Assembly: GCA_021780625.1 (NCBI GenBank)
Contig: JAJXYI010000513.1
Location: 1-6,341, forward strand
Direction of reading: 5' to 3'
Length of the DNA stretch: 6,341 nucleotides
Source of the DNA: a bacterium
Lineage (GTDB): Bacteria; Verrucomicrobiota; Verrucomicrobiae; Opitutales; Opitutaceae
Position numbers and translations under genes: made by a program. Under the pieces are notes generated by a model. That model made no database searches and was not told where the DNA came from. It worked only from the letters and a program-made list of their open reading frames with translations. Positions 6,036 to 6,341 of this stretch are shown piece by piece; within the stretch, counting starts at the first letter, position 1, and every line of letters begins with the position of its first letter.

Positions 6036-6341
6036 TTGAACCTCCCCCGGTTTAAGACCAGACCGCTCCACATCGACGAACAGACCACCGTCGCGGATCT
6101 CGCGAGGAATGTCCGGACGTTCATCGCCGATTCCAAACTGTGGCTCGGAGCCCTCCTGGGCCTGCTGGGCGCCTATTACTTTTTCACCAACCGCCTCGGA
6201 GCCTCGACCTTCATCCTTACGTCGATCGGCACCTTCCTCGTGCTGCACCTGTGGTCCGTCAAGGGGAAGGGCGTACCGCTCCTGCCCACCATGGCGATCC
6301 AGCACCTCCTGGCCTACGGAATTCCGATCATCACGGCGAAC
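6036..6341 (+). CDS. Multi-pass membrane protein, possible oligosaccharide polymerase (3' truncated by window edge)
   Basis: The frame is open from TTG 6036 to the last base, giving 102 residues. A polar N-terminus of about 33 residues (MNLPRFKTRPLHIDE at the front) precedes hydrophobic segments at about 35-50, 57-73 and 84-100, so the N-terminus is probably cytoplasmic. Between the second and third is the short loop SVKGKGVPLLP (74-84). There is no in-frame ATG or GTG between the previous stop and 6036, and the first in-frame ATG (residue 86) would remove two membrane segments, so TTG is the best start seen; no Shine-Dalgarno precedes it. Position in a glycan cluster and the segment leading into IQHLLAYGIPIIT (88-100) suggest an O-antigen (Wzy-like) or oligosaccharide repeat-unit polymerase. 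This is an impression, since the diagnostic C-terminal part is outside the window. A flippase or another membrane protein remains possible. Confidence 0.65.
   Translation, partial: MNLPRFKTRPLHIDEQTTVADLARNVRTFIADSKLWLGALLGLLGAYYFFTNRLGASTFILTSIGTFLVLHLWSVKGKGVPLLPTMAIQHLLAYGIPIITAN

Overview
The window is a GC-rich (roughly two-thirds G+C by eye), densely packed stretch of bacterial chromosome. All eight recognisable genes are on the + strand. It begins with the 3' end of a heptose-phosphate kinase gene of the HldA/RfaE1 type. It then runs through three glycosyltransferases, a hexapeptide-repeat acyltransferase, a PIG-L/LmbE-type deacetylase and two multi-pass membrane proteins, the last cut by the window edge. 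This is the content of a lipopolysaccharide, O-antigen or exopolysaccharide biosynthesis locus. The heptose kinase points to a Gram-negative host that makes heptose-containing LPS. The lineage cannot be fixed from this window. A Verrucomicrobiota (Opitutales-like) or proteobacterial host would both fit, and the former is only a guess from the feel of the kinase sequence and the base composition.

Layout. Positions 2-379 hold the C-terminal 125 residues of the kinase, with no adenylyltransferase domain behind it. A 66-base gap with a perfect 8-bp hairpin follows. Then comes a tight pair, a GT2 glycosyltransferase (446-1399) and a LbetaH acyltransferase (1407-1964), only 7 bases apart. A 216-base non-coding gap (1965-2180) with small inverted repeats separates these from a second block. 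That block is a GT2 glycosyltransferase (2181-3116), a membrane protein of unknown family (3113-4189, 4-base overlap), a GT-A-like glycosyltransferase (4200-5180) and a PIG-L deacetylase (5180-5944, TGATG overlap). After 91 bases a membrane protein begins at a TTG codon (6036 to the edge). It may be an oligosaccharide polymerase.

How they fit together (inference). The two GT2 enzymes and the third glycosyltransferase would add sugars to a lipid-linked or core oligosaccharide at the cytoplasmic face. The acyltransferase would O- or N-acylate a sugar, and the deacetylase would remove an N-acetyl group from an N-acetylhexosamine. The membrane proteins would handle transfer, polymerisation or lipid-linked steps. 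No mobile element, CRISPR array, tRNA or rRNA was seen. I do not see evidence for a truly new system. The least explained parts are the 358-residue membrane protein, the unclassified glycosyltransferase at 4200, the 1965-2180 gap, and the general lack of Shine-Dalgarno sequences.
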